Shown: positions 43,026 through 51,351 of the stretch, piece by piece
Position numbering within the stretch: position 1 is the stretch's first letter
How the letters are laid out: each line of letters begins with the position of its first letter
Program-made: the position numbers and the translations under genes
Assembly: GCA_934446355.1 (NCBI GenBank)
Contig: CAKSEC010000011.1
Span: forward strand, 19,965 to 83,964
Length of the DNA stretch: 64,000 bases
Direction: 5' to 3'
Origin: an uncultured Oscillospiraceae bacterium
GTDB lineage: Bacteria; Bacillota; Clostridia; Oscillospirales; Ruminococcaceae
Notes under the pieces: model-generated
Database searches by the model: none
Seen by the model: the letters and a program-made list of their open reading frames with translations, nothing else
Told to the model about the DNA's origin: nothing

Positions 43026-43580
43026 ATGGAGGAAGCCGAGCGCAGGCAGTATTACGGGATAATCGCGAGGGGAGAAATGCGCTGCCGCAGAAAAGGCGAA
43101 TCGCTCAGGGCGTTCGCCGTGATTCTGGCGATATTGCTGTGTCAGGCGGCAGCACTCGCTGTTCTGGCGAACAATGTGGCGACTTCGGACATCATTGAAC
43201 TGCCGTTTCAGGGGCTAGAGTTCCTGCTGCTTACCGAGGGCACATTCATGATAGGCTGGGGGGTCGTAAGAATGATATGCGACGGCAGACCGTACACCTA
43301 CGAAGCGGACGAAAAGGAGTTCCGCATAACCAGCATAGGAAAGAAGCCAAAGCGGGAGGTGCTGTATTACACGGACGTTGCCGCAGTGGAATACAAGCCG
43401 CTTCATCACCTGAACCGCCGCCTGCGTGGGTATAGGGTGACCATCACCACGAAGTACCGCAAAATAGTATACAACTATGTGTTCGGCAGGAAAAAGCTGT
43501 TCACTGAGCCAAAGGACACGCCGTTCCGCATTATCGAGGAACAGGCGGGGCTTGTCAGGGAAGCGGGAGGTAAGCGATGA
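43026..43580 (+). CDS. Two-helix membrane protein, tandem paralog A
   Basis: 184 residues from the ATG behind GGGAGG. Two membrane segments (about 28-50 and 58-80) are followed by a soluble domain resembling a bacterial PH-like fold: FRITSIGKKPKREVLYYTDVAAVEY and RRLRGYRVTITTKYRKIVYNYVFG. The same blocks recur in the next gene, including the closing KDTPFRIIEEQAGLV. The family is unrecognised. It overlaps its paralog by four bases (ATGA). Confidence 0.7.
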   Translation: MEEAERRQYYGIIARGEMRCRRKGESLRAFAVILAILLCQAAALAVLANNVATSDIIELPFQGLEFLLLTEGTFMIGWGVVRMICDGRPYTYEADEKEFRITSIGKKPKREVLYYTDVAAVEYKPLHHLNRRLRGYRVTITTKYRKIVYNYVFGRKKLFTEPKDTPFRIIEEQAGLVREAGGKR

Positions 43581-44143
43581 CGGAACAGTACGCAGAGAAA
43601 AGCGCAGGGCGGCTTCTCGAAAGGGGCACGCTGTACCTGCAGGCAAAGAACGAGTTCATCAAATCGTTCATCATTATGGCGGTGGTGATGATAGGCAGCG
43701 TAGTTTTGTTCAAGATGATATCGAACTCAATGGTCAACGAACAGAGGGAAGCTGTCGGTGCTGTGATGGAACTGATAAGTCTGGGACTGGAGGGCGCATT
43801 TTACATCGGCTGGACTATCATCATAATCATTCGCACGGGAAAGGGCTATCAGTACGAGGTCTTTGAAAAGGAGTTCCACATACACAGGGAAGGCAGGAAG
43901 CCCTATCAGGACGTTATATATTACTGCGACGTGCTTTCCGTGCAGTATGAGCCTATGTACTTTCTTTTCGACAAGCGGGTGCGGGGGTACGAGGTGACGG
44001 TCGTCACGAAATACCGCAGTATAGTGTTCAAATATGTTTTCGGCAATAATAAGGTATTCAATCAGGCAAAGGACACGCCGTTCCGCATTATCGAGGAAAG
44101 GGCGGGACTAGTACAGCCGACAGGTGTGCTTAACCGCAATTAA
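43577..44143 (+). CDS. Two-helix membrane protein, tandem paralog B
   Basis: 188 residues. It has the same layout as paralog A with the shared C-terminal blocks RRVRGYEVTVVTKYRS-like and KDTPFRIIEERAGLV, so it arose by tandem duplication. Identity is modest in the membrane part and high in the soluble part, which suggests the cytoplasmic domain is under stronger constraint. It is followed 21 bp later by a rhomboid protease gene and may be its partner or substrate; that is speculation. Confidence 0.7.
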   Translation: MTEQYAEKSAGRLLERGTLYLQAKNEFIKSFIIMAVVMIGSVVLFKMISNSMVNEQREAVGAVMELISLGLEGAFYIGWTIIIIIRTGKGYQYEVFEKEFHIHREGRKPYQDVIYYCDVLSVQYEPMYFLFDKRVRGYEVTVVTKYRSIVFKYVFGNNKVFNQAKDTPFRIIEERAGLVQPTGVLNRN

Positions 44144-44164
44144 ACACAGAATATGGAGGAAAGT

Positions 44165-44755
44165 ATGTCAGCAAAATCGCATTATAAATTATCTTATAAT
44201 TCACCCGTAGTGCTCACCTATGCCGCAGTGTGTCTGGTGTGCCTTATCATCGACCAGATAACTCAGGGGTGGTTCAACACCTATGTGATGGTGTGCTACG
44301 GTCACCCGTCGCTGCTCGACCCTATGACCTACGTTCGGTGCGTTACCTATATTTTCGGGCATTCGGGCTGGTCGCACTATGCAAGCAATATGCTGCTCAT
44401 GCTGCTTGTTGGTCCGGTCGTTGAGGAGAAATACGGCAGCGGGAATCTGGCGTTCATGATACTCATTACCGGCGTCGCTTCGGGCATGGTGCACTGTATA
44501 TTCTTTGACGGGGTAGGCATAATCGGTGCAAGCGGTATCGTGTTCATGATGATAATTCTGTGCGCATTCACCAACATGAAAAAGGGCGAGATACCGCTGA
44601 CCCTTATCATTGTTGCGGTGATATACCTCGGCAGGGAGATATATAATGCGCTCACGCCCGACCAGATATCGCAGTTCGGGCATATTCTGGGCGGTCTGTT
44701 CGGGCTGTTCTGGGGGATATACTATTACCGGACAAAGTTCCGCAGTCAGTATTGA
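44165..44755 (+). CDS. Rhomboid-family intramembrane serine protease
   Basis: 196 residues. Six membrane segments; catalytic Ser123 in GASG and His173 in FGHILGG, with the conserved WSHYASNM (His71, Asn75) in the second helix. The ATG four codons into the longest frame is preferred because GGAGG lies 5 bases before it. Its 3' end overlaps the convergent MBL gene by 10 bp. It should cleave membrane proteins near their outer ends. Confidence 0.88.
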   Translation: MSAKSHYKLSYNSPVVLTYAAVCLVCLIIDQITQGWFNTYVMVCYGHPSLLDPMTYVRCVTYIFGHSGWSHYASNMLLMLLVGPVVEEKYGSGNLAFMILITGVASGMVHCIFFDGVGIIGASGIVFMMIILCAFTNMKKGEIPLTLIIVAVIYLGREIYNALTPDQISQFGHILGGLFGLFWGIYYYRTKFRSQY

Positions 44756-45627
44756 GCCTGAAACATCAGCTTCGTCCCGCTGTATACTGCTTTAAGCTCT
44801 CCGAGTTCAAGCAGGCGTGAGATATGGCTGCGCACCGTCTGTCCTACCAGCAGATACTGCATGAGATACAGCCTGATGTGATACTTTTCGAGCGACCTCT
44901 CTATCACCTCGTCAATGGTGGCAGGGAGGTCGCACATTTTTTTGATATCCTCTGCGACTTCAAGAACGGCGGAGCGGTTGACCTCGATAAGGCGGGATAT
45001 GTCGGAAAGCGGCTCGTCGTGCGCAGGAACGAACAGACTGCCTTGCAGCATACTACTCTTATCGAGCGTGCGGAGGTGTTCTGCTACGTCGTGCAGGAAC
45101 GATATGCGGTGCTTTTCAAGAGCCTGTTCGCCTATCACGGCGTCGCCGGTGAACCATACTCCGTCCGCTGTGAGGTAGCCGCAGTGCGCCATGTCGTGAC
45201 CGTCCAGACGCTCGAACGACAGTCCCTGCGGCATATTTTCCGCAGAAATCTCGCTGCACGGACAGGACGGCGGCACAAGCAGCCTGCCAGCCATTTCGGC
45301 GGTGGTGTGCCCGCCGTACAGCGTGACTGCAGTCAGGAAGCTGTGGGTAACCGCCGCCGCACACACGCCGGGTGCGTATACGCTGCAGCCGGTCTGCTCA
45401 TGAAGATACGCCGCACCGCCGGAGTGGTCGGCGTGGGAGTGCGTGAGATACACTGCGGAAAGCTTCCAGCCCTCCCGCTGGATATGCTCTAAAGCGCGCT
45501 GCGCCGCCGATTTATCGCCGCCGGCGTCTATCATGCAGACCTCGCCCGCACCGCTCAGCCAGAATCCCACGTTGCACGGCGCAGCCATATACCATGTTCT
45601 TTCACCCAGTTTTATCAGCTTGTACAT
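44746..45627 (-). CDS. MBL-fold metallohydrolase with C-terminal helix-turn-helix
   Basis: 293 residues. The motif THSHADHSGGA binds the metals; CGYLTADGVWFTGDAV and PAHDEPLSD carry later ligands, as in glyoxalase II-like hydrolases. The last 60 residues (YLMQYLLVGQTVRSHISRLLELGELKAVY) look like a winged helix, common in this subfamily. The substrate is unknown. It has a consensus promoter and stands alone. Confidence 0.85.
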   Translation of the reverse strand: MYKLIKLGERTWYMAAPCNVGFWLSGAGEVCMIDAGGDKSAAQRALEHIQREGWKLSAVYLTHSHADHSGGAAYLHEQTGCSVYAPGVCAAAVTHSFLTAVTLYGGHTTAEMAGRLLVPPSCPCSEISAENMPQGLSFERLDGHDMAHCGYLTADGVWFTGDAVIGEQALEKHRISFLHDVAEHLRTLDKSSMLQGSLFVPAHDEPLSDISRLIEVNRSAVLEVAEDIKKMCDLPATIDEVIERSLEKYHIRLYLMQYLLVGQTVRSHISRLLELGELKAVYSGTKLMFQAQY

Positions 45628-45659
45628 TTCAGCCCTCCGGTCATATGTTACTGCAATAC

Positions 45660-45688
45660 ATGATAGTACTTTCTGCGCTATTTGTCAA
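45660..45688 (-). promoter_or_regulatory. Promoter of the MBL gene
   Basis: On the minus strand TTGACA, 17 bp, TATCAT. Confidence 0.75.
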
Positions 45689-45743
45689 GGCATACTATAT
45701 CTACATCAGCTTTGAATTTTCACCACAGTACCGGCAAAACTTG

Positions 45744-45772
45744 TTGACATACTGCGTAAAAAGTGGTAGAAT
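45744..45772 (+). promoter_or_regulatory. Promoter of the chemoreceptor gene
   Basis: TTGACA, 17 bp, TAGAAT, about 80 bases upstream of the start codon. Confidence 0.75.
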
Positions 45773-45853
45773 AAAATTATAAATATACTCTTTTGGGCTT
45801 TCTGTCAATAATTCTGACGTCTGCCTGAGGAGAAAAAAGAGAGGTCACAACAA

Positions 45854-48052
45854 ATGAAGAAAATAGGATCAATGCGTGCCCGCATAATGATCGCCGTCAT
45901 GGCTGTGCTTGCCTTTGGCATACTAAGCGCAGGTGTGACCGGCATGGTATGTCTGGTGAACCAGAGCATGAGCGACATGAAAAGTTCAATGTCTGAAAGA
46001 GTTCAGGCGGCTTCAAATCTGGTAAGTTCCACTGTTTCGCACTACCAGAGCCTTATTCCTGCACTCACCGGCAGCGATGAGCAGATACAGACCATCATGT
46101 CTGCGGATTCTTCTATCGTTTCAATAGATACGGCTTCCCAGAGGTCGGCGGGTATTGAGTTTGTCGATGATCAGGTGCTCATCACCGGAAAGTATTCCGG
46201 CGGCACTGCGACCATCACAACGACTAATGCGTGGATAGGAAGCGTTATTTACACGCTGCACACCAGCGACGCAACTGAGTTTTATATGTTTGATTCTGAG
46301 GGTACGCTTCTTGCCAACTATAACGGCAAGCTTTCTCAGGAGCAGGCAAAGAACTATCTTAGCTGCACTGAGGTTCAGGTGGTGAGGATCAATGGTGATA
46401 ATCGTGTGGTTTACTGTCAGGATATCATCGGCACAAACTGGTCTGCACTTGTTATCTGCGACGCTTCGGAGTTCCTTGCAAGCAGCACGGTTGCACTTCT
46501 TGTGATAGTCGGTTCTGCTGCGATAGTGTTCTTTATCGGCGTCATGATGGTACGCAGCATTGTTCGAAAGATAGTCACACCCATCAACGCCATCAACGCC
46601 AAGATTCAGGACATGGCAGATGGCAAGCTTTCCTCTGCGAGCATTGACGTACATACCGGCGACGAACTGGAAGCGCTTGCAAATGCGGTAAACCACATGG
46701 CAGAGCATACCGCGGAGATGATAAGCGACATCAGCCATGTTGCTGCGAGGATCGCCAAGGAGGACCTTACTGTCGAGCCGAATGCGGATTATGTCGGCGA
46801 TTATCTGCCGATACGCGAGGCGCTTGAGGGCATAATCAGCAGCACCAGCAGCGTTGTCCGCCAGATCGAGGAATCAAGCGCAATGGTCGCTGAGGGTTCA
46901 GGCAGCATGAGCGAGAATTCCACCACGCTTTCTCAGGCGGCAACTCAGCAGGCGGCTACAGTCGAGGAACTGAACGCTTCCATCGTGGAGATATCCTCCA
47001 ATATTTCGGCAAACGCAGAGAGCGCGGCAAAGGCAAAGGTCCTTGCGGACGACTGCCGCACGATAGTGGATCAGGGCAACGTCAAGATGTCCGATATGCT
47101 GCGCGCTATGAAGGAGATAAACGAAACTTCCTCCAAGATAGCGAACATAATCAAGACCATTCAGGATATTTCGTTCCAGACCAATATTCTTTCGCTCAAC
47201 GCTTCTATTGAGGCGGCAAGAGCGGGCGAGGCAGGCAAGGGCTTCGCAGTTGTTGCGGGCGAGGTAGGTCAGCTTGCCGGCAAGACCGCCGAAGCAGCCA
47301 AGAACACCACCGACCTCATCAAGACCTCCCTTGCAGCAGTCCAGAATGGTACAGTCATGGCTAACGAAACCGCTGAAATGCTCAGCAAGATAGTCAGCGA
47401 AACAGACGACACCGCACAGGTCATCGACCAGATCGCAGACGCTTCTCAGGAGCAGGCAGACAGCGTAAAGCAGATACTTGTAGGCATGGATCAGATATCC
47501 ACTTCGGTACAGATGACGAGCGGTTCTTCGACGGAGTGCGCTGCTTCCGCAGAGGAGCTTTCCGGTCAGGCTCAGGTACTGCTTCAGCTTGTTCAGAGAT
47601 TCAAGCTTTCTGACGGAAAGACGAAAAAGCCCGCTCCCAAGCCTGCAGTTACTGCACCCGCAGCACCGGCTTCTCCCAAGCCCGCAGAGCAGAGTGTGAA
47701 GCCCTCCGCTCCCGAAAAGAAAGCCGAGAAGCCCGCAGTGATAAAGAAGTCCGAGCCGGTAAAGAAAGAGATCAAGCCTGAAGCTTCCGATCCGGCTGAG
47801 AAGCCTGTTCAGGCGGCTCCGGCAAAGGCTGCTGAAAAGCCTGTGAGCGTCAGCAAGCTCGCAGGCGACGGTCGCTCCGCAGGCGACGTTCGCCCCGCAG
47901 GCGACGGTCGCCCCGCTCCTGCAGCAGTAAAGCCTGCTCCTGCTCCGGCGGCTGTAAAGTCTGCAGCCCCCGCCAAGACGCCCGCAATGTCGGCTCAGAC
48001 CGGCTATACAACGCCTAAGAGGACTATAGTCCTTGACGATGATAAATATTGA
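45854..48052 (+). CDS. Methyl-accepting chemotaxis protein
   Basis: 732 residues. The first membrane helix (about 8-32), an extracellular sensor to about 217, the second helix (about 218-240), HAMP (about 237-292) and a long coiled coil with the signalling tip SFQTNILSLNASIEAARAGEAGKGFAVVA-like at about 440-475. The final 125 residues are a Pro/Ala/Lys-rich tail containing three near-identical hexapeptides (AGDGRS, AGDVRP, AGDGRP) encoded by palindromic 18-bp repeats. No CheR-docking pentapeptide ends the tail. No other chemotaxis gene is near; galM follows after 22 bp. Confidence 0.93.
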   Translation: MKKIGSMRARIMIAVMAVLAFGILSAGVTGMVCLVNQSMSDMKSSMSERVQAASNLVSSTVSHYQSLIPALTGSDEQIQTIMSADSSIVSIDTASQRSAGIEFVDDQVLITGKYSGGTATITTTNAWIGSVIYTLHTSDATEFYMFDSEGTLLANYNGKLSQEQAKNYLSCTEVQVVRINGDNRVVYCQDIIGTNWSALVICDASEFLASSTVALLVIVGSAAIVFFIGVMMVRSIVRKIVTPINAINAKIQDMADGKLSSASIDVHTGDELEALANAVNHMAEHTAEMISDISHVAARIAKEDLTVEPNADYVGDYLPIREALEGIISSTSSVVRQIEESSAMVAEGSGSMSENSTTLSQAATQQAATVEELNASIVEISSNISANAESAAKAKVLADDCRTIVDQGNVKMSDMLRAMKEINETSSKIANIIKTIQDISFQTNILSLNASIEAARAGEAGKGFAVVAGEVGQLAGKTAEAAKNTTDLIKTSLAAVQNGTVMANETAEMLSKIVSETDDTAQVIDQIADASQEQADSVKQILVGMDQISTSVQMTSGSSTECAASAEELSGQAQVLLQLVQRFKLSDGKTKKPAPKPAVTAPAAPASPKPAEQSVKPSAPEKKAEKPAVIKKSEPVKKEIKPEASDPAEKPVQAAPAKAAEKPVSVSKLAGDGRSAGDVRPAGDGRPAPAAVKPAPAPAAVKSAAPAKTPAMSAQTGYTTPKRTIVLDDDKY
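47861..47914 (+). repeat. Three tandem 18-bp palindromic repeats inside the chemoreceptor gene
   Basis: Unit GCAGGCGACGGTCGCCCC occurs three times without gaps, with one or two changes. Each unit contains GGCGAC facing GTCGCC, a perfect short hairpin, and encodes AGDGRP-like residues in the flexible tail. Confidence 0.85.
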
Positions 48053-48074
48053 TTATTGATACGGAGGAATCGCA

Positions 48075-49115
48075 ATGAGCATTTCAAAGACAGAGTTCGG
48101 CTTTTTCAGAGGCTACAAATGCTGGCTGTTCACGCTTGAAAACAGCAGGGGAGCAGTGGCAAGGCTGACCAACTTCGGCGGCGCAGTTGTAGGCGTTGAA
48201 GTACCCGACAGAAACGGCAAAAACGCAGACGTGGTCCTCGGCTATGACACGCTTCAGGAATATGTTGACGGTAATTCGTCGCACGGCGCTCTTGTCGGAA
48301 GATATGCGAACCGTATCGGCGGCGCAGAGATCACCGTATCCGGCAGGACTTACAAGCTTTCCGCCAACGACAACAAGGTGAACCACCTGCACGGCGGCTT
48401 CTTCGGCTTCAATAAGAGAGTATGGACCATCGAAGCAATGGACGGCGGCGACGAGCCCTCTGTGACGTTCGGCTATATCAGCCCTGACGGCGAGGAGAAT
48501 TACCCCGGCACGCTGAAGATAACCGTAAAATACACGCTCACGAACAGCAACGCACTGGTGCTTGACTATACCGCAGTATCTGACGCAGACACTGTGATAA
48601 ACCTCACCAATCACAGCTATTTCAACCTCAAGGGCGCAGGAAACGGCGATATAAAGGACCATGTGGTGCAGATAAACTCCAACCAGTACACCCCCGTAAA
48701 CGAGCTGCTTATCCCCACTGGAAAGCTTGCTTACGTGACGGGCACAGCGTTCGATTTCAAGACCCCGAAGCCCGTCCGTGAGGACATGGACAACGGCAGG
48801 CTCCCGAACGGCTACGACCACAACTTCATTCTTGGCGAGCCGGGAGTTATGCGCACCGCCGCCGAGGTCTACGAGCCGGAGAGCGGCAGAGTTATGACGG
48901 TTAAGACCGACAAGCCTGCAGTTCAGTTTTATATCGGTATAGGGCTTAACGGCGAGAACGGCAAGGGCGGCAGTAAGTACAACAAGTATGCGGGACTGTG
49001 CCTTGAAAGCCAGTTCTCCCCCGATACTCCCAACCAGCCGCAGTTCCCCTCCTGCGTTTATAAGGCAGGTCAGGTGTATAGGTTTACCACAAGCTACGAG
49101 TTCTCAGTAAGATAA
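48075..49115 (+). CDS. galM: Aldose 1-epimerase (galactose mutarotase)
   Basis: 346 residues. It interconverts alpha and beta anomers of hexoses. Family landmarks are TNFGG and SHGALVGRYANRI near the start, NKVNHLHGGFFGFNKRVW with the active-site histidine, LTNHSYFNL with the second histidine, GYDHNF, and the C-terminal AGLCLESQFSPDTPNQP with the catalytic glutamate. GGAGG precedes the ATG. It follows the chemoreceptor by 22 bp, so a sugar-linked role for that receptor is possible. A structured repeat starts on the base after the stop. Confidence 0.95.
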   Translation: MSISKTEFGFFRGYKCWLFTLENSRGAVARLTNFGGAVVGVEVPDRNGKNADVVLGYDTLQEYVDGNSSHGALVGRYANRIGGAEITVSGRTYKLSANDNKVNHLHGGFFGFNKRVWTIEAMDGGDEPSVTFGYISPDGEENYPGTLKITVKYTLTNSNALVLDYTAVSDADTVINLTNHSYFNLKGAGNGDIKDHVVQINSNQYTPVNELLIPTGKLAYVTGTAFDFKTPKPVREDMDNGRLPNGYDHNFILGEPGVMRTAAEVYEPESGRVMTVKTDKPAVQFYIGIGLNGENGKGGSKYNKYAGLCLESQFSPDTPNQPQFPSCVYKAGQVYRFTTSYEFSVR

Positions 49116-49220
49116 CAGACTGGCGATAAACCCTCATCTTCGTCGTCAGCGGCGTTTCGGCAGGCACAAAGCCTAGCCGAAACGCCGCTTCCTAGAATCT
49201 GAGGGCTTCTCGCCAGTCTG
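49116..49220 (+). repeat. Structured hairpin element, copy 3
   Basis: 105 bp beginning directly after the galM stop. Outer arms CAGACTGGCGA/TCGCCAGTCTG pair fully, CCCTCA pairs with TGAGGG, and internal loop strands TCTTCGTCGT and CCTAGAATC follow. The inner helix GCGGCGTTTCGGC/GCCGAAACGCCGC is perfect, capped by AGGC-ACAAA-GCCT. The galM terminator lies 22 bp beyond, so the element is inside the galM transcript. Confidence 0.88.
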
Positions 49221-49242
49221 GGAAGGCGCTTCTTAGACTGGT

Positions 49243-49272
49243 TTCCCCTCCGGCTTGCCGGAGGGGAATTTT
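49243..49272 (+). terminator. Rho-independent terminator of galM
   Basis: TTCCCCTCCGG pairs with CCGGAGGGGAA across CTTG and is followed by TTTT. The stretch from 49273 to 49415 holds no gene. Confidence 0.88.
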
Positions 49273-49415
49273 GCGTTAAAAGGGGATTCTGGACAAATAA
49301 AAAACGCCGTGAATATTTCCACGACGAATTTTGTTTATATCCCCCACAAGCCTTTTATGTATTCCCGGCGGCTTATTCCGGTATCCGACAGCTTTCGCAG
49401 CGGAGAGAAAAAGAA

Positions 49416-49491
49416 TGGAGCGGATTACGAGGCTCGAACTCGCTACCTCCACCTTGGCAAGGTGGCGCTCTACCAGATGAGCTAAATCCGC
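49416..49491 (-). tRNA. tRNA-Gly (GCC)
   Basis: Cloverleaf on the minus strand: acceptor GCGGATT/AATCCGC, anticodon arm CCACC-TTGCCAA-GGTGG with anticodon GCC, T arm GAGTTCGAGCC region, discriminator U and an encoded CCA. Last of three tRNA genes in one transcript. Confidence 0.95.
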
Positions 49492-49494
49492 ATT

Positions 49495-49571
49495 TGGCGA
49501 CCTGGATGGGACTCGAACCCACGACCTCCGCCGTGACAGGGCGGCGTTCTAACCAACTGAACTACCAGGCC
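49495..49571 (-). tRNA. tRNA-Asp (GTC)
   Basis: Acceptor GGCCTGG/CCAGGTC with one G-U pair, anticodon arm CCGCC-CTGTCAC-GGCGG with anticodon GTC, discriminator G and an encoded CCA. Only three bases separate it from tRNA-Gly. GUC is a target of queuosine modification, and queH is in this window. Confidence 0.95.
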
Positions 49572-49608
49572 AATGGGGTACGACCACTGGGTCTGTTCTC
49601 GGAAAAAG

Positions 49609-49684
49609 TGGTGGGAGTTATAGGGCTCGAACCTATGACCCTCTGCTTGTAAGGCAGATGCTCTCCCAGCTGAGCTAAACTCCC
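49609..49684 (-). tRNA. tRNA-Val (TAC)
   Basis: Acceptor GGGAGTT pairs with AACTCCC, anticodon arm TCTGC-CTTACAA-GCAGA with anticodon TAC, discriminator A and an encoded CCA. It is first in the Val-Asp-Gly run. Confidence 0.95.
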
Positions 49685-49742
49685 ATCATTCCGTATCGTC
49701 AGCAGCATCGCTTTTGCTTTGCTTTTCCCTGACGACTATTGT

Positions 49743-49771
49743 ATTATACACCATTTTGTCCGGTTTGTCAA
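49743..49771 (-). promoter_or_regulatory. Consensus promoter of the tRNA operon
   Basis: On the minus strand TTGACA, 17 bp, TATAAT, perfect, about 50 bases upstream of tRNA-Val. Confidence 0.88.
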
Positions 49772-49849
49772 TACCTTTTTCAAAAAAATCTCGATTTTTT
49801 TCAAAATAGGGGAGAGAACGCTGCACCGGACTGCCGTGAAGCCTTGGAT

Positions 49850-49887
49850 CAAAGAAACCCGCCCAACGATCTTGCAGTCAGGCGGGT
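49850..49887 (-). terminator. Terminator of the sortase/spoIID operon
   Basis: On the minus strand ACCCGCC pairs with GGCGGGT across a 17-base loop, followed by TTTCTTT. It lies just downstream of the SpoIID-like gene. Confidence 0.7.
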
Positions 49888-49894
49888 AACGTAT

Positions 49895-51334
49895 TTATTT
49901 TACCTCGGTGTCCTTGTAGTAATAAGTAAGTATCTGCTTATAGTCATAGCCGAGGTAGGTCGCCAGCGCATTCGCTCCGTTCTGGCTCAGTCCCACGCCG
50001 TGGCCGTAGCCGTAGGTGGTGAACGTGAACATATCCGAAGCCGAGTCGTACGCCACGTCAAACGAACTTGAACGCAGGTCGAAGCCCATTATCTTCTCAC
50101 GGAACGTCCTGCCGGTTATCTTCACGGTGCTGCCTGAGCCGTCAGTGTAGCTGTGATAGCCGCCTACGCTCATCTGACCGACATAGTTGCCGTCCACACG
50201 TGCTTCTATCGTAAGCCAGCCTGAGGGGTCGCCGGTGAGCTCTATGCCTGTTGCAGAGAGCACGCGGTTCTTGATATCGTCGGACGAAAACTGCGCCGTT
50301 TTGCCGTAGTTCGGGTCGTATTTTGCATCAAGGTCGCAGAACCTGCTTTCAAGGTAGGGGTAATCAGTGCCCCAGACGTTCATGCTCGAAGCCGAGTAGC
50401 CTGCGCTTGAAGCGGAATACACCGACTGGATTATCGAGCCGTTATAGTATATTGCCTGCCCGATGACCGATTCCACAAGCACCTCGACCGAGTCGGATAC
50501 TGTGGACGAAAGTCCCACGCTTGGGTATGTGCCGTATTCATTGCAGAACTTCACATAGGTGTAGGCTGCGACAGCCTGCGCCTTTATAGCTTCCGGCGCA
50601 AAGGTATAGCCTACCTCGTGCTGGGTCATTCTGGCGGTTATCTCCAGCGCAGTGCCGGACACTACGCCGCCGTTGCTGCGCACGTACAGTATTTCGCCTG
50701 CGGCGTTGCTGTCGGAGGTGGGGTCGTCCGGCTCTATTTCGTCCGGCTCGTCGTCGCTTGCGGGTTCGTCCACGGGTATGCCCTGATTTGCGTTTGAGTT
50801 GTCGTCAATAGGGTCGTTCGATACCTCTGTTGGCTCTGAGGTCGTGGACTGCTGCGTTGTTGTGGTCGTCTGAGTGGTCGTCTGAGTAGTCGAGGTCGTT
50901 GCTGAGGTGGAGGTCACCACAGGGGCTTCCTCGGTTTCTTCGGGCAGGGTAATGACTATCTCGTCAGTGCCCGCTTCTGCTGTGCTGTCCTCAGTGCCGA
51001 GTATCTCCTCGGTGCCCTCGGTCGGTTCAGGCTGGCTTTCGGTCAGCGTGCGGTATGTACTCTGCACCACCCTGTCCGAAAGCGGAACGGGCGTCATATT
51101 GAAAAGCTTCAGGTCAACAAGGCCTGTGCCTGTTTCATCAGGCACAAGGAAGTCCAGCGTACCGTCGCCCATAGCCTCGCCTATTGCCTCGGTCGTGCCC
51201 GTGCCGTCTGCGTCGGAAGCGGGGTCGGAGGTCTTTACTGCGCCCCCTATATTCCCGACTACTCCGCAGTTGAACATATAGCAGCCCACTATCACAAGCG
51301 CCGCTATTACTTTGACCATTGATAGATTCTTCAT
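49895..51334 (-). CDS. SpoIID/LytB-domain protein
   Basis: 479 residues. An N-terminal membrane anchor or signal (about 7-28), an acidic Thr/Ser/Glu/Pro linker (about 115-225) and a C-terminal SpoIID domain: TARMTQHEVGYTFAPEAIKAQAVAAYTYVKF, QSVYSASSAGYSASS and the closing YGYGHGVGLSQNGANALA. SpoIID proteins are lytic transglycosylases that remodel peptidoglycan, in engulfment during sporulation or, for LytB-like members, in vegetative cells. Its place 17 bp behind three sortases suggests a cell-surface role here. Confidence 0.88.
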   Translation of the reverse strand: MKNLSMVKVIAALVIVGCYMFNCGVVGNIGGAVKTSDPASDADGTGTTEAIGEAMGDGTLDFLVPDETGTGLVDLKLFNMTPVPLSDRVVQSTYRTLTESQPEPTEGTEEILGTEDSTAEAGTDEIVITLPEETEEAPVVTSTSATTSTTQTTTQTTTTTQQSTTSEPTEVSNDPIDDNSNANQGIPVDEPASDDEPDEIEPDDPTSDSNAAGEILYVRSNGGVVSGTALEITARMTQHEVGYTFAPEAIKAQAVAAYTYVKFCNEYGTYPSVGLSSTVSDSVEVLVESVIGQAIYYNGSIIQSVYSASSAGYSASSMNVWGTDYPYLESRFCDLDAKYDPNYGKTAQFSSDDIKNRVLSATGIELTGDPSGWLTIEARVDGNYVGQMSVGGYHSYTDGSGSTVKITGRTFREKIMGFDLRSSSFDVAYDSASDMFTFTTYGYGHGVGLSQNGANALATYLGYDYKQILTYYYKDTEVK

Positions 51335-51351
51335 GTTGTCCTCCGGTAAAC

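Noticed and set aside
47861..47914. CRISPR array
   Set aside because: Repeats are gapless, in frame in a gene, without spacers or cas genes.
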